Below are positions 38,524 to 46,534 of a DNA stretch of 64,000 nt, in pieces (the first letter of the stretch is position 1; every line of letters begins with the position of its first letter). Under the pieces are notes generated by a model. That model ran no database searches. It was not told where the DNA came from and saw only the letters and a program-made list of their open reading frames with translations. The translations under genes were made by a program, and so were the position numbers. Source of the stretch: Euzebyales bacterium (GTDB lineage: Bacteria > Actinomycetota > Nitriliruptoria > Euzebyales > JAHELV01); assembly GCA_036374135.1 (NCBI GenBank), contig DASUUK010000043.1, positions 1-64,000 of the forward strand, given 5' to 3'.

Positions 38524-39633
38524 TCACGTCGACCTGTGGTCGTCGGTCGCCGGCGCGCGGCCGAGCTCGGCGTCCGGACGCAACTCGTCGCACGGCACGT
38601 CATCGACCACCGCGTCAGCCACCACCGCGCCGATCCACGGTGCCAGCTTGAACAGGTTGTGGCCGGCGACGATGCGGACGTCGCCGCGCTGCCACACGGC
38701 GAGCCCGTCGTCACCCCACGGCAGCCGCGTGATCCAGCAGGCGCGGGTGCCGATCGGCTGCGGTTCGAGGCCCGGCATCGCCCGACGGACGTAATCGCTC
38801 GTCTCCGTGCACACCCGGGCGAACGCGGCGCTGTCGGCCACGCCCCCGCCGGTGACCGCGATCGATCGGCTGAGGCCGACGGCGTAGGTGCCGTGACCGG
38901 GTTGTGGCGTGCCGTAGGCGCTGACCTCGCCGTACTGGCCGCTGGCGTCCTGCAGGCAGGCCATCCGTGGCATCTCGGCAGCGCGGACCGCGAACGTGAA
39001 CCTGACGTGGGCTTCGAGCGACACGGGCACCGTGCACCCCATGCCGCGCGCGAGTTGCGCGGTGTGCCGCCCGGCGCAGACGACCACGTGGTCAAAGCGC
39101 GTCGTCGAGCCACCGGCGACGACGTCGGCGCCGCCAGTGGACCGCGGGGCGACGGCCAGCACCTCGTCGTTGACCAGGCGGTCGCCCACGCGCTCGGTCA
39201 GGGACCTGATCGCCGCCCGCGTGTGGATCGCACCGGCCGCGTGGTCCACGAGTGCGATCCCCTCGTAGCCCCGGGACACGGGCAGGTGCTCCGGCAGTTG
39301 CGCGCCGTCGATCAGGCTGGCCGCCACCCCGCCCAGGGCGGTCATGGTGTCGAAGCGTCGCCGCACCGCCGGGCCGACCGCGACCGCGCCGTCCGCTGAC
39401 ACCAGCCAGGTGTCGAACCGTTGCTCCCAGGTCCGCCAGATGCGCAGGCTGCGCCGCGCACGCTCGACCAGCCGGGAATCGTCATGGGCGTGACGGAAGA
39501 TGCGCGCGTCGCCGCCGGACTGGCCATTGCCGGGAACGCCGCGCTCGAGGACGGTCACGGTCGCACCGCGGTCCACGAGCGCCACCGCGGTGGACAGGCC
39601 GACGATGCCCGCGCCGACGACCGCCACCCTCAT
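38524..39633 (-). CDS. FAD-dependent amino-acid oxidase (DAO/SoxB type)
   Basis: 369 residues from ATG 39633. The N-terminus MRVAVVGAGIVGLSTAVALV is a complete GxGxxG FAD motif; RIFRHAHDDSRLVERARRSL is the conserved arginine-rich segment of sarcosine-oxidase-like enzymes, and RITRLPWGDDGLAVWQRGDV-type and VRIVAGHNLFKLAPWIGAVV segments give the C-terminal FAD site. It probably oxidises an N-methyl or secondary amine to imine with release of peroxide. The covalent-flavin cysteine of SoxA is not clearly placed: the C-terminal motif reads GHNLFKLAP where SoxA has GFSGHGFK-type sequence. Substrate unknown; single gene convergent with the monooxygenase. Confidence 0.9.
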   Translation of the reverse strand: MRVAVVGAGIVGLSTAVALVDRGATVTVLERGVPGNGQSGGDARIFRHAHDDSRLVERARRSLRIWRTWEQRFDTWLVSADGAVAVGPAVRRRFDTMTALGGVAASLIDGAQLPEHLPVSRGYEGIALVDHAAGAIHTRAAIRSLTERVGDRLVNDEVLAVAPRSTGGADVVAGGSTTRFDHVVVCAGRHTAQLARGMGCTVPVSLEAHVRFTFAVRAAEMPRMACLQDASGQYGEVSAYGTPQPGHGTYAVGLSRSIAVTGGGVADSAAFARVCTETSDYVRRAMPGLEPQPIGTRACWITRLPWGDDGLAVWQRGDVRIVAGHNLFKLAPWIGAVVADAVVDDVPCDELRPDAELGRAPATDDHRST

Positions 39634-39809
39634 GACGGTCCGGTCCGTCGCCGTGCCCGGGTCGTCGGACGGTCACGGCGACGCGCCTGATCGGGGCGAC
39701 CGCTCATGCCTGGACGATAGCGCACCACCCCGCAGCGGATCGCGAACGGGCCTTTCCGGCGACAACACGCTCTGCTACGTTCCGCTCACAACTCGAGATC
39801 GGGGATGAC

Positions 39810-41672
39810 GTGGCCCACGGCCTGGCGTCTCGAACGAACCGGGTGGTCGTGCTCGTGGTTGCGGCGCTGCTCGCGAGCATGGTGGCTGCCGCACCACCGG
39901 TCGATGCGACCGTCGTCGACGACCCGCAGCCGGGTCGTGCCGTTGCACCGTGTGATCAGCGCTCGGACGCCGACCGGTCGACGTCGGTCCGCACGCGCAG
40001 CGCGATGGTCGCCGCCGCACACCCGCTGGCGTCGCAGGCCGGCTGCAAGGTGCTCCTGCGCGGCGGGTCGGCGGTCGACGCCGCGATCGCGACCCAGATG
40101 GTGCTCGCGGTCGTGGAGCCCCAGTCGTCCGGCCTCGGTGGCGGGACGATCATCACCTATCTCGACGCCGGCAGAGACGACGTGCAGTTCTTCGACGGGC
40201 TGGCCCGCGCCCCGCAACAGGTGACCGACGGACTGCGGACCCCGACCGTCGAGGAGCAGGAGCGGTTCGGGATCGACAGCTTCCAGAGTGAGGTCGCGTC
40301 CACGGGCCGGGCGGTCGGCGTGCCCGGGACGCTGCGGGTGCTCGACCTGGTGCACGACCGCCACGGGCAGTTGGCGTGGGACGACCTGTTCGGCACGGCG
40401 ATCACGCTGGCCGCCGACGGCTTCCCCATGCCGCCGTACCTGCACGACGTGATGAGCGCGTCGACGCGGGGACTGCCCCGCTGCGCCTACCCCGATCTCG
40501 GCTCCCGGTACTGCGACGACGGCGCGCCGATCCCGATCGGCGCCACGGTCACGAACGGCGAACTCGCCGACGTGCTCCGGACGGTCCGTGACGGTGGTGC
40601 CGATGCCTTCTATGATGCGGACGGAACGATCGCGCCCGCGATCGTCGAGCGGATCGCTCGCACGCCGTACAAACTCGAGACCGACGCGTCGGGACCCGCG
40701 GTCATCCCCAGCCTGATGACCGTCGAGGACATCGCCTCCTACGAGGCGGTCGAACGCGAGCCGCTGTGCCAGGCCGTGCTCCGCCGGACCGTGTGCAGCT
40801 CCGCGCCGCCGGCGTTCGGCGGCCTGACCGTGCTCTACGAGCTCGAACTGCTCGAGCGCGGGCAGGTGTGGGACACGGACCCGGCGACGCTCGCGCGGGT
40901 GCACCTGGCGATCGAAGCCAGCCGGCTCGCGCAGTTCGACCGTCGCGAGTACGTCGGCGACCCCGACTTCCAGCCGGTGCCCGTCGATGCGCTGCTGTCC
41001 GACGCCTACCTCGACGAGCGTTTCGCGCTGTTCTCTCCGGACAGTGCGATCCACCCGATCACGCCCGGATCGCCTGAGGAGGTCGACACGACCAGTCACG
41101 TCAGCATCGTCGACAGTGATGGCAACGCGCTGTCGATGACGACGACGATCAATTCGTCGTTCGGCGCTCAGCTGGAGGCGAACGGCATCGCACTCAACAA
41201 CGTGCAGGAGAACTTCACGCGCCTCGACTCGATCTCACCGGGCAAGCCCGCCAACATCATGGAGCCGAACAAGCGACCACGGACGTCGATGGCACCGACC
41301 CTGGTGTTCGACCGCCGCGACCGCCTGCAGCTCGTGGTGGGCGCCGCCGGCGGCAGCGCGATCCCCGACTACGTGACCCAGACGATCCTGGGGACGGAGG
41401 TCGATCACGCCGACCCGCAGTCGGCGATCAACCGCGGTCACTGGAGCGGCCAGACGATCACCAGCAACTGCGCCGGCATCATCGGTGCGCGCTCGGAGCT
41501 CGAGGCGGGCACCGAGGTCGCCGGCCTGCTCGACGGTCTGCAGGGACTCGGGCACCCGTGCGCGCGGACGACCGGTCTCCGCAGCGGTCTGACCGCCATC
41601 GAGCTGCGCGGACGGGATCTGCTGCTCGGCGCGGCCGACCCGCGACGCGACGGCGCGGCCGTCGGCTACTGA
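39810..41672 (+). CDS. ggt: Secreted gamma-glutamyltransferase
   Basis: 620 residues from GTG 39810. The N-terminus has a signal peptide, RVVVLVVAALLASMVAAAPP. The large subunit carries MVAAAHPLASQAGCKVLLRG and GGSAVDAAIATQMVLAVVEP with SSGLGGG; the autocleavage site and nucleophile is Thr in VDTTSHVSIVDSDGNALSM (Thr427/428), splitting off a small subunit of about 190 residues that includes VVGAAGGSAIPDYVTQT. Catalyses transfer or hydrolysis of the gamma-glutamyl group of glutathione-like substrates outside the membrane. Convergent with a second family member 33 bases away. Confidence 0.93.
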   Translation: MAHGLASRTNRVVVLVVAALLASMVAAAPPVDATVVDDPQPGRAVAPCDQRSDADRSTSVRTRSAMVAAAHPLASQAGCKVLLRGGSAVDAAIATQMVLAVVEPQSSGLGGGTIITYLDAGRDDVQFFDGLARAPQQVTDGLRTPTVEEQERFGIDSFQSEVASTGRAVGVPGTLRVLDLVHDRHGQLAWDDLFGTAITLAADGFPMPPYLHDVMSASTRGLPRCAYPDLGSRYCDDGAPIPIGATVTNGELADVLRTVRDGGADAFYDADGTIAPAIVERIARTPYKLETDASGPAVIPSLMTVEDIASYEAVEREPLCQAVLRRTVCSSAPPAFGGLTVLYELELLERGQVWDTDPATLARVHLAIEASRLAQFDRREYVGDPDFQPVPVDALLSDAYLDERFALFSPDSAIHPITPGSPEEVDTTSHVSIVDSDGNALSMTTTINSSFGAQLEANGIALNNVQENFTRLDSISPGKPANIMEPNKRPRTSMAPTLVFDRRDRLQLVVGAAGGSAIPDYVTQTILGTEVDHADPQSAINRGHWSGQTITSNCAGIIGARSELEAGTEVAGLLDGLQGLGHPCARTTGLRSGLTAIELRGRDLLLGAADPRRDGAAVGY

Positions 41673-41705
41673 TCGGCGACGGCCGCGCCCGGAACTGGTC
41701 AGCGA

Positions 41706-43292
41706 CTAGAAGCCGACCGCCTGACCGTCCTTGCGATGATCCGAGGCAGCCAGGTAGCCGTCGTCGAGCCGGTGGACCAGCTGGGCGCCACCGAACAGCG
41801 GGCTGGTCTGCGGGTCGTGCACGGTGAGCCGGTGGCCGCGAGCCGCGAGCTCGTCGAGCGTGTCAGCGGGGAAGCCGACCTCGACCGCGACGTCACGGCC
41901 ACCCATCACGCGCCAGCGCGGGGCATCGACGGCGGCCTGCGGATTCTGCCCGTGATCCCGGAGGCGGACGAGCATCTGGACGTGGCCCTGGGCCTGCATC
42001 GCGCCGCCCATCACGCCGAGGGCCATCAGCGGCTGGTCACCGTCCATCACGAGACCGGGGATGATCGTGTGGAACGGGCGCTTGCCGCCGCCCACCTCGT
42101 TGGGATGGCCGCGTTCGACGGTGAAGCCGGCGCCGCGGTTGTGCATGCTGATCCCCGTGGCGGGCACCACGACGCCGGAGCCGAACCCGTGGAAGTTCGA
42201 CTGGATGAACGAGACCATCATCCCGCGCTCGTCCGCCGCCGCCAGGTAGACGGTGCCGCCGCGGCGCGGCGTACCGTGGCCCGGGTCACCGGCGCGCGCC
42301 ATGTCGATCCGGTCAGCGCGGTCAGCGAGGTAATCGCGATCGAGCAGCGCCGCCGGTGACACCTCGACGTGGTCGGCATCGGCCACGTGGCGGGCGGCGT
42401 CGGCCAACGCGAGCTTGGTCGCCTCGATCTGCACGTGCAGCGCATCGGCTGAGTCGACCCTGTGGTCTCCCGGCCGGTGGTGGCGCAGGATGCCCAACGC
42501 GAGCAGCGCGGCCAGCCCCTGGCTGTTCGGTGGGATCTCGTGCAGCGCGACGCCCCGGTAGTCCTGCGCGATCGTCCCAACCCACTCGGGCCGGTGGGCC
42601 GCGAGGTCATCCGCCGTGAGCAGGCCACCGTTGGCGGCGGCGTGCGCGGCGATCCGCTCAGCGAGGTCACCGCGGTAGAACGCTTCTCCTTCGGTCCCGG
42701 CGATGCGACGCAGGGTAGCCCCCTGGTCAGGGCTGCGGAACAGTTCGCCCGGTCGCGGGGCGCGTCCCTCAGGGAGGAAGGCCGCGGCGAACTCAGCCAC
42801 GCCGGCGAACGTCGGCACCGCCCGGGCCCACGCGCGCGCGGTGACCGGTGGAACCAGGAAGCCCTCGTCGGCGTAGCGGGTCGCCGGCGCGACCAGCCGG
42901 TCGAGCCCCAGCGTGCCGAAGCGAGCCGACAGCGCAACCCAGGCAGACACCGCGCCGGGGACGGTCACGGCATCCCAGCCGCGCAGCGGCATCTGGTCGC
43001 GGTCGGCGAAACGGTCGGGCGTCCACGCCGCCGGCGCGCGACCGGACGCGTTGAGACCGTGGAGCCGCTCGCCATCCCAGACGATCGCGAAGGCGTCGGA
43101 GCCGATGCCGTTGGAGATTGGTTCGACGACCGTCAGCGCGATTGCGGCGGCGAGCGCCGCATCGACGGCGTTGCCGCCCTGGTACAGCATGGCGAGTCCC
43201 GCCTGCGCCGCCAGCGGCTGGGACGTCGCGACGACGTTGCGCGCGAGGACCGGCATCCGCCGCGACGGGTACGGGAACTCGTAGCCGAACAT
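41706..43292 (-). CDS. Gamma-glutamyltransferase family protein (cytosolic type)
   Basis: 528 residues from ATG 43292. No signal peptide: it begins MFGYEFPYPSRRMPVLARNV. The large-subunit motifs are present (ATSQPLAAQAGLAMLYQGGN-AVDAALAAAIALTVVEP, NGIGSD). The nucleophile is Thr in GGTVYLAAADERGMMVSFIQ (about residue 345), followed by SNFHGFGSG and KRPFHTIIPGLVMDGDQPLM. This subgroup (YwrD-like) hydrolyses gamma-glutamyl or related amides in the cytosol. It shares only distant similarity with the secreted enzyme at 39810; both end with a near-identical AVGY/AVGF. Confidence 0.92.
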   Translation of the reverse strand: MFGYEFPYPSRRMPVLARNVVATSQPLAAQAGLAMLYQGGNAVDAALAAAIALTVVEPISNGIGSDAFAIVWDGERLHGLNASGRAPAAWTPDRFADRDQMPLRGWDAVTVPGAVSAWVALSARFGTLGLDRLVAPATRYADEGFLVPPVTARAWARAVPTFAGVAEFAAAFLPEGRAPRPGELFRSPDQGATLRRIAGTEGEAFYRGDLAERIAAHAAANGGLLTADDLAAHRPEWVGTIAQDYRGVALHEIPPNSQGLAALLALGILRHHRPGDHRVDSADALHVQIEATKLALADAARHVADADHVEVSPAALLDRDYLADRADRIDMARAGDPGHGTPRRGGTVYLAAADERGMMVSFIQSNFHGFGSGVVVPATGISMHNRGAGFTVERGHPNEVGGGKRPFHTIIPGLVMDGDQPLMALGVMGGAMQAQGHVQMLVRLRDHGQNPQAAVDAPRWRVMGGRDVAVEVGFPADTLDELAARGHRLTVHDPQTSPLFGGAQLVHRLDDGYLAASDHRKDGQAVGF

Positions 43293-43317
43293 GTCCGGAC
43301 GCGGGGCGGCTGCCGCG

Positions 43318-43404
43318 CTACGCCTCGCCGATGTCGCTGCTCGCGCCGGTGACGAGCACGCGTCGGCCCGCCGCCGATCCCGATCCAGCCAGGTCCGGTG
43401 CCAT
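43318..43404 (-). pseudogene. N-terminal stub of a short-chain dehydrogenase
   Basis: From ATG 43404 (AAGGAGAG upstream) a 28-residue frame reads to GRRVLVTGASSDIGEA and stops at a TAG (43318-43320). VTGASSDIG is the first strand and cofactor-binding turn of an SDR. The rest is gone; the downstream gene is the gamma-glutamyltransferase at 43292. It keeps its ribosome-binding site, so a short peptide may still be made. Confidence 0.65.
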
Positions 43405-43484
43405 CAGCTCTCCTTGCGTTCGCGGGCCCGCGGGCGGCTGCGCGTCGCCGCGGCTGTCCGCAGGTCGCGGTCGGTCGTGCGGGG

Positions 43485-44132
43485 TCAGTGCATCGCCTCG
43501 GCGCGGATGCGCGTCTTCGTCGCGGCCCAGCCGCAGATCGGGCAGGCGGTCAGGTCGTGGTACCGGGCCGGGCAGTGCTCACGACCGAAGTAGATGATCT
43601 GCAGGTGACGTCGCGCCCACGTGTCTCTGGGGAAGACGGCCTTGAGGTCGCGCTCGGTCTGGACGACGTCGGCGGCCTTCGACAGGCCCCACCGCCCGGC
43701 GAGCCGGTGGATGTGGGTGTCGACGGGGAACGCCGGCTCGCCGAACGCCTGGGCCATGACCACGCTCGCGGTCTTGTGCCCGACGCCCGGCAGCGATTCG
43801 AGGAAGTCCCAGTCCGGCAGCACGTCGCCGCCGGCTTCGACGATCCGGGCGGCGGCTCCCACCAGGTTGCGCGCTTTGGTGGGCGCCAGCCCGATCGTGC
43901 GGATGAGATGCTGGATCCGGTCGGGACCCAGCGCCGCCATCTTCTCCGGCGTGTCCGCCACGGCGAACAGCGCGGGCGTGACCTCGTTGACCTTCGCGTC
44001 GGTGGCCTGCGCCGACAGCATCACCGCCACCAGCAGCGTGTACGGGTCACGGTGATCGAGCGGGATCGGCGGCTTCGGGTACAGATCGTCGAGCAGCACG
44101 CCGATGCGATCGGCCTTCACCTGGCGCCTCAT
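43485..44132 (-). CDS. nth: Endonuclease III (base-excision DNA glycosylase)
   Basis: 215 residues from ATG 44132. LDHRDPYTLLVAVMLSAQAT matches the start of Nth, ESLPGVGHKTASVVMAQAFG is the helix-hairpin-helix with catalytic Lys in GHKTA, and EPAFPVDTHIHRLAGRWGL contains the catalytic Asp. It removes oxidised pyrimidines and nicks the strand. The C-terminal iron-sulfur loop is odd: HCPARYHDLTACPICGW has three cysteines spaced C-x9-C-x2-C and no fourth before the end, versus C-x6-C-x2-C-x5-C in E. coli, so a regular [4Fe-4S] cluster would need another ligand. Confidence 0.94.
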   Translation of the reverse strand: MRRQVKADRIGVLLDDLYPKPPIPLDHRDPYTLLVAVMLSAQATDAKVNEVTPALFAVADTPEKMAALGPDRIQHLIRTIGLAPTKARNLVGAAARIVEAGGDVLPDWDFLESLPGVGHKTASVVMAQAFGEPAFPVDTHIHRLAGRWGLSKAADVVQTERDLKAVFPRDTWARRHLQIIYFGREHCPARYHDLTACPICGWAATKTRIRAEAMH

Positions 44133-44522
44133 GATCAGCGACGATAGCCGAGCCGGGCGGGCGCGTTCGACGTCTCCGACGTGGTCACGGACGCTCGTGG
44201 CCGTGTCTCCTCCGAGGTGCAGTCACGTGATCCGACCGTCGGCGTAACGCGCCCGGGCGGCCGCGCGTGGCGACCGGTCGGTACCTGACCGGTCGCCGCG
44301 TCGCTCGAGCAGCGACCGGAAGAGGCGCATGCCCGTCAGTGACGCCACCGTGTCGTACGGGCTCAACGCGGTGTCGCCACACAGTGCTGGAGGTTGCTGG
44401 CCCACTGTACGTCGGCCCCCTCGCGGCTGGACATCGCCGCCCGCTGCGCGCATGGTGTCGATGACCGCACGGTCGCGCTCGGCGTCCCACAGTACGCGAC
44501 CGCCGAACCCAAGGACGCGATC
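44133..44522. other. 390-bp gap with a hairpin and a possible SHOCT-like stub
   Basis: GCGACCGGTC (44270-44279) and GACCGGTCGC (44287-44296) form a 10-bp perfect stem around GGTACCT. On the minus strand an ATG at 44331 opens a 35-residue frame, MRLFRSLLERRGDRSGTDRS and so on to ARARYADGRIT, that resembles the beginning of a SHOCT-type domain and stops at once; it may be a gene stub. Otherwise I see only the promoters of nth and the VOC gene. Confidence 0.4.
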
Positions 44523-44954
44523 ATGCAGCGCTCCGATCTGCCCGCACCCGACAGCGGGTTCGTCATCACGCACTTCCTCGTCGTCGCCGACCAGGATCGC
44601 GCACGCGACTTCTACGTCGCCGTGCTGGGCGCGCAGCCCGTCGTCCAGCGCGATCCGGTCATCCTCAAGGTCGCCAACACGTGGGTCATCCTCAACGCTG
44701 GTGGCCCACCGACCGACGACAAACCCGGCGTCACGCTCGCCACGCCCGAACGTCACGATACCGTCAGCGCCTTCATGAACATCCGCGTCGCCGACATCGC
44801 GGCCTTCCACGAGCTGACCGTCGAGGCCGGCGCCGAGTGGCTCACGCCCCCGATCGACCGCGGCGCGGAGATCCGTGGCTACATCCGCGACCCCGACGGT
44901 CACCTGATCGAGGTCGGTCAGGCGACCGGCATGCTCGACGCGGCCGACGGCTGA
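44523..44954 (+). CDS. VOC family protein
   Basis: 143 residues from ATG 44523. FVITHFLVVADQDRARDFYV is the first VOC strand-helix pair and EIRGYIRDPDGHLIEVGQAT the C-terminal metal-site motif (DPDGHLIE). The SGFVITHFLVV start and the Ile-rich middle place it among glyoxalase/bleomycin-resistance-like proteins with unknown substrate. It is 15 bases upstream of the AAA ATPase gene and probably co-transcribed with it. Confidence 0.9.
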   Translation: MQRSDLPAPDSGFVITHFLVVADQDRARDFYVAVLGAQPVVQRDPVILKVANTWVILNAGGPPTDDKPGVTLATPERHDTVSAFMNIRVADIAAFHELTVEAGAEWLTPPIDRGAEIRGYIRDPDGHLIEVGQATGMLDAADG

Positions 44955-44969
44955 ACCTGGAGCGCTGCG

Positions 44970-46373
44970 ATGGACGACCGCGAGCTGACGACGTTCATGC
45001 GGGCGTTCTCCGCCCTCGTCGACCACGTCATGGAGCGTCCGCCGGGCGACGCGAACCCGGTGGTCGATCAGCTCGCAGAGCATCTGCGCACGGACCCGAT
45101 GGCGCTGCCCATCGTCAGCGCCGCGTTCGCCCCCTTCGAGCACCCCGATCTGCAGCTCGCGATCGACGCATACATCCGCGACCGGGAACGATCGGTGACG
45201 TCGTTCGGCATGTCCGGCGGCGGGCGGCGGCACATGGATCTCAGCGAACTGCTCGGCGCCCGCCACTTCGACGTCGGACCGGTCGTGCGGATCGACATGC
45301 CGATCGACGTCGACGAGACGATGGCGTGCATCGAGTTCGCGTTCCTCCTGGTGTCCGGCCCGGACGATCCACCGCACGTGATCCTGGTGCGCAGCGACGT
45401 CGAAGGGATCGGCCCGACCCTGATGGTCGAGGTCATGAGCGCGGAGTCCGGCCACGCGTCCACGGTCGTCGAGGAGATCCGCCGCCACATGCGCGCCTCC
45501 AGCGTGTACCGCGGCAAGGTCTTCTCGCTGTCGCGGGCGGACGACGAGTACGAACGCCGCATCGGCGTGGCGTTCATGCACCGGCCCTCGGTGGTACGTG
45601 ACGACATCGTGCTCCCCAGGGGTGTGCTCGAGCGGATAGAGCGGCGCACGCTCGGGTTCGACGTCGTCGCGGACACCCTGGCAATGCGCGGACTGGCCCG
45701 CAAGCGGGGCATCCTGCTGTACGGACCGCCCGGCACGGGCAAGACGCTGACTGTCCGCTACCTCATCGGCCGGCTGACGGAGCGCACGACCGTCGTGCTG
45801 ACGGGCATGGGGCTCGGCGCCATCGGGACCGCCGCGAGCCTGGCGCGACGGCTGCAGCCGTCGCTGCTCGTCCTCGAGGACGTCGACCTGATCGCGCAGG
45901 AACGGGACTTCGGCTACGAGAACCCGCTGCTGTTCGAGCTGCTCAACGAACTCGACGGGATCGGCGAGGACAGCGACGTGCTGACGCTGCTGACGACCAA
46001 TCGCGCCGACCTGCTCGAACCGGCGCTGGCCGCCCGTCCCGGACGCGTCGACCTGGCCGTCGAGCTGCCGCTGCCCGGGACGGACGAGCAGCGCCGGTTG
46101 CTCGAGCTGTACAGCCGCACGGTCGACACCGAGGTGCACGACTGGGACACCGTGATCGAGCGGATCCTCGGGACGCCCGCGTCGTTCGTGCGCGAGCTCA
46201 TCCGGACAGCGGCCCTGCACGCGACCTTCACGGATCGCGTCGTCGTCACCGACGCGCACCTCGACCGGGCCATCACCGAACTGCTCGACAGCGGCCCGGT
46301 GACGCCCCGCCTGCACGGCATCGGCATGGACCACGACATCGACCCCGACCTCGACTTCGACGACGATGTCTGA
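44970..46373 (+). CDS. AAA ATPase, BCS1/proteasome-like domain with a unique N-terminal part
   Basis: 467 residues from ATG 44970. Residues 245-440 hold a AAA domain: GILLYGPPGTGKTLTVRYLI (Walker A), PSLLVLEDVDLIAQERDFGY (Walker B), LTLLTTNRADLLEPALAARP (sensor 1) and GRVDLAVELPLPGTDEQRR (arginine-finger region RPGRVD). The N-terminal 230 residues are of a type seen in actinobacterial AAA proteins of unknown role (HVILVRSDVEGIGPTLMVEV). The C-terminus is acidic (DHDIDPDLDFDDDV). Probable energy-dependent remodelling of a protein partner; the adjacent VOC gene is the only contextual lead. Confidence 0.9.
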   Translation: MDDRELTTFMRAFSALVDHVMERPPGDANPVVDQLAEHLRTDPMALPIVSAAFAPFEHPDLQLAIDAYIRDRERSVTSFGMSGGGRRHMDLSELLGARHFDVGPVVRIDMPIDVDETMACIEFAFLLVSGPDDPPHVILVRSDVEGIGPTLMVEVMSAESGHASTVVEEIRRHMRASSVYRGKVFSLSRADDEYERRIGVAFMHRPSVVRDDIVLPRGVLERIERRTLGFDVVADTLAMRGLARKRGILLYGPPGTGKTLTVRYLIGRLTERTTVVLTGMGLGAIGTAASLARRLQPSLLVLEDVDLIAQERDFGYENPLLFELLNELDGIGEDSDVLTLLTTNRADLLEPALAARPGRVDLAVELPLPGTDEQRRLLELYSRTVDTEVHDWDTVIERILGTPASFVRELIRTAALHATFTDRVVVTDAHLDRAITELLDSGPVTPRLHGIGMDHDIDPDLDFDDDV

Positions 46374-46534
46374 TGGCCCCACGTGCCACAGCCAGCCGAC
46401 AAGCCGTCACGACGCGCGGTCTCCGAACGCGGGCGAGTGCACGGCCTCGCCCGGTCGGCCCACCGCCGGCGTCAGTCGCGGGTCAGCGCCCCCGGCCGCT
46501 CGTCGAGGGACCGCGTCGGGCGCGACCGCTGCCG

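Noticed and set aside
44223-46382. A 719-codon minus-strand reading frame
   Set aside because: Antisense of the AAA ATPase and VOC genes; only its last 35 codons look at all protein-like and are noted in the 44133-44522 entry.
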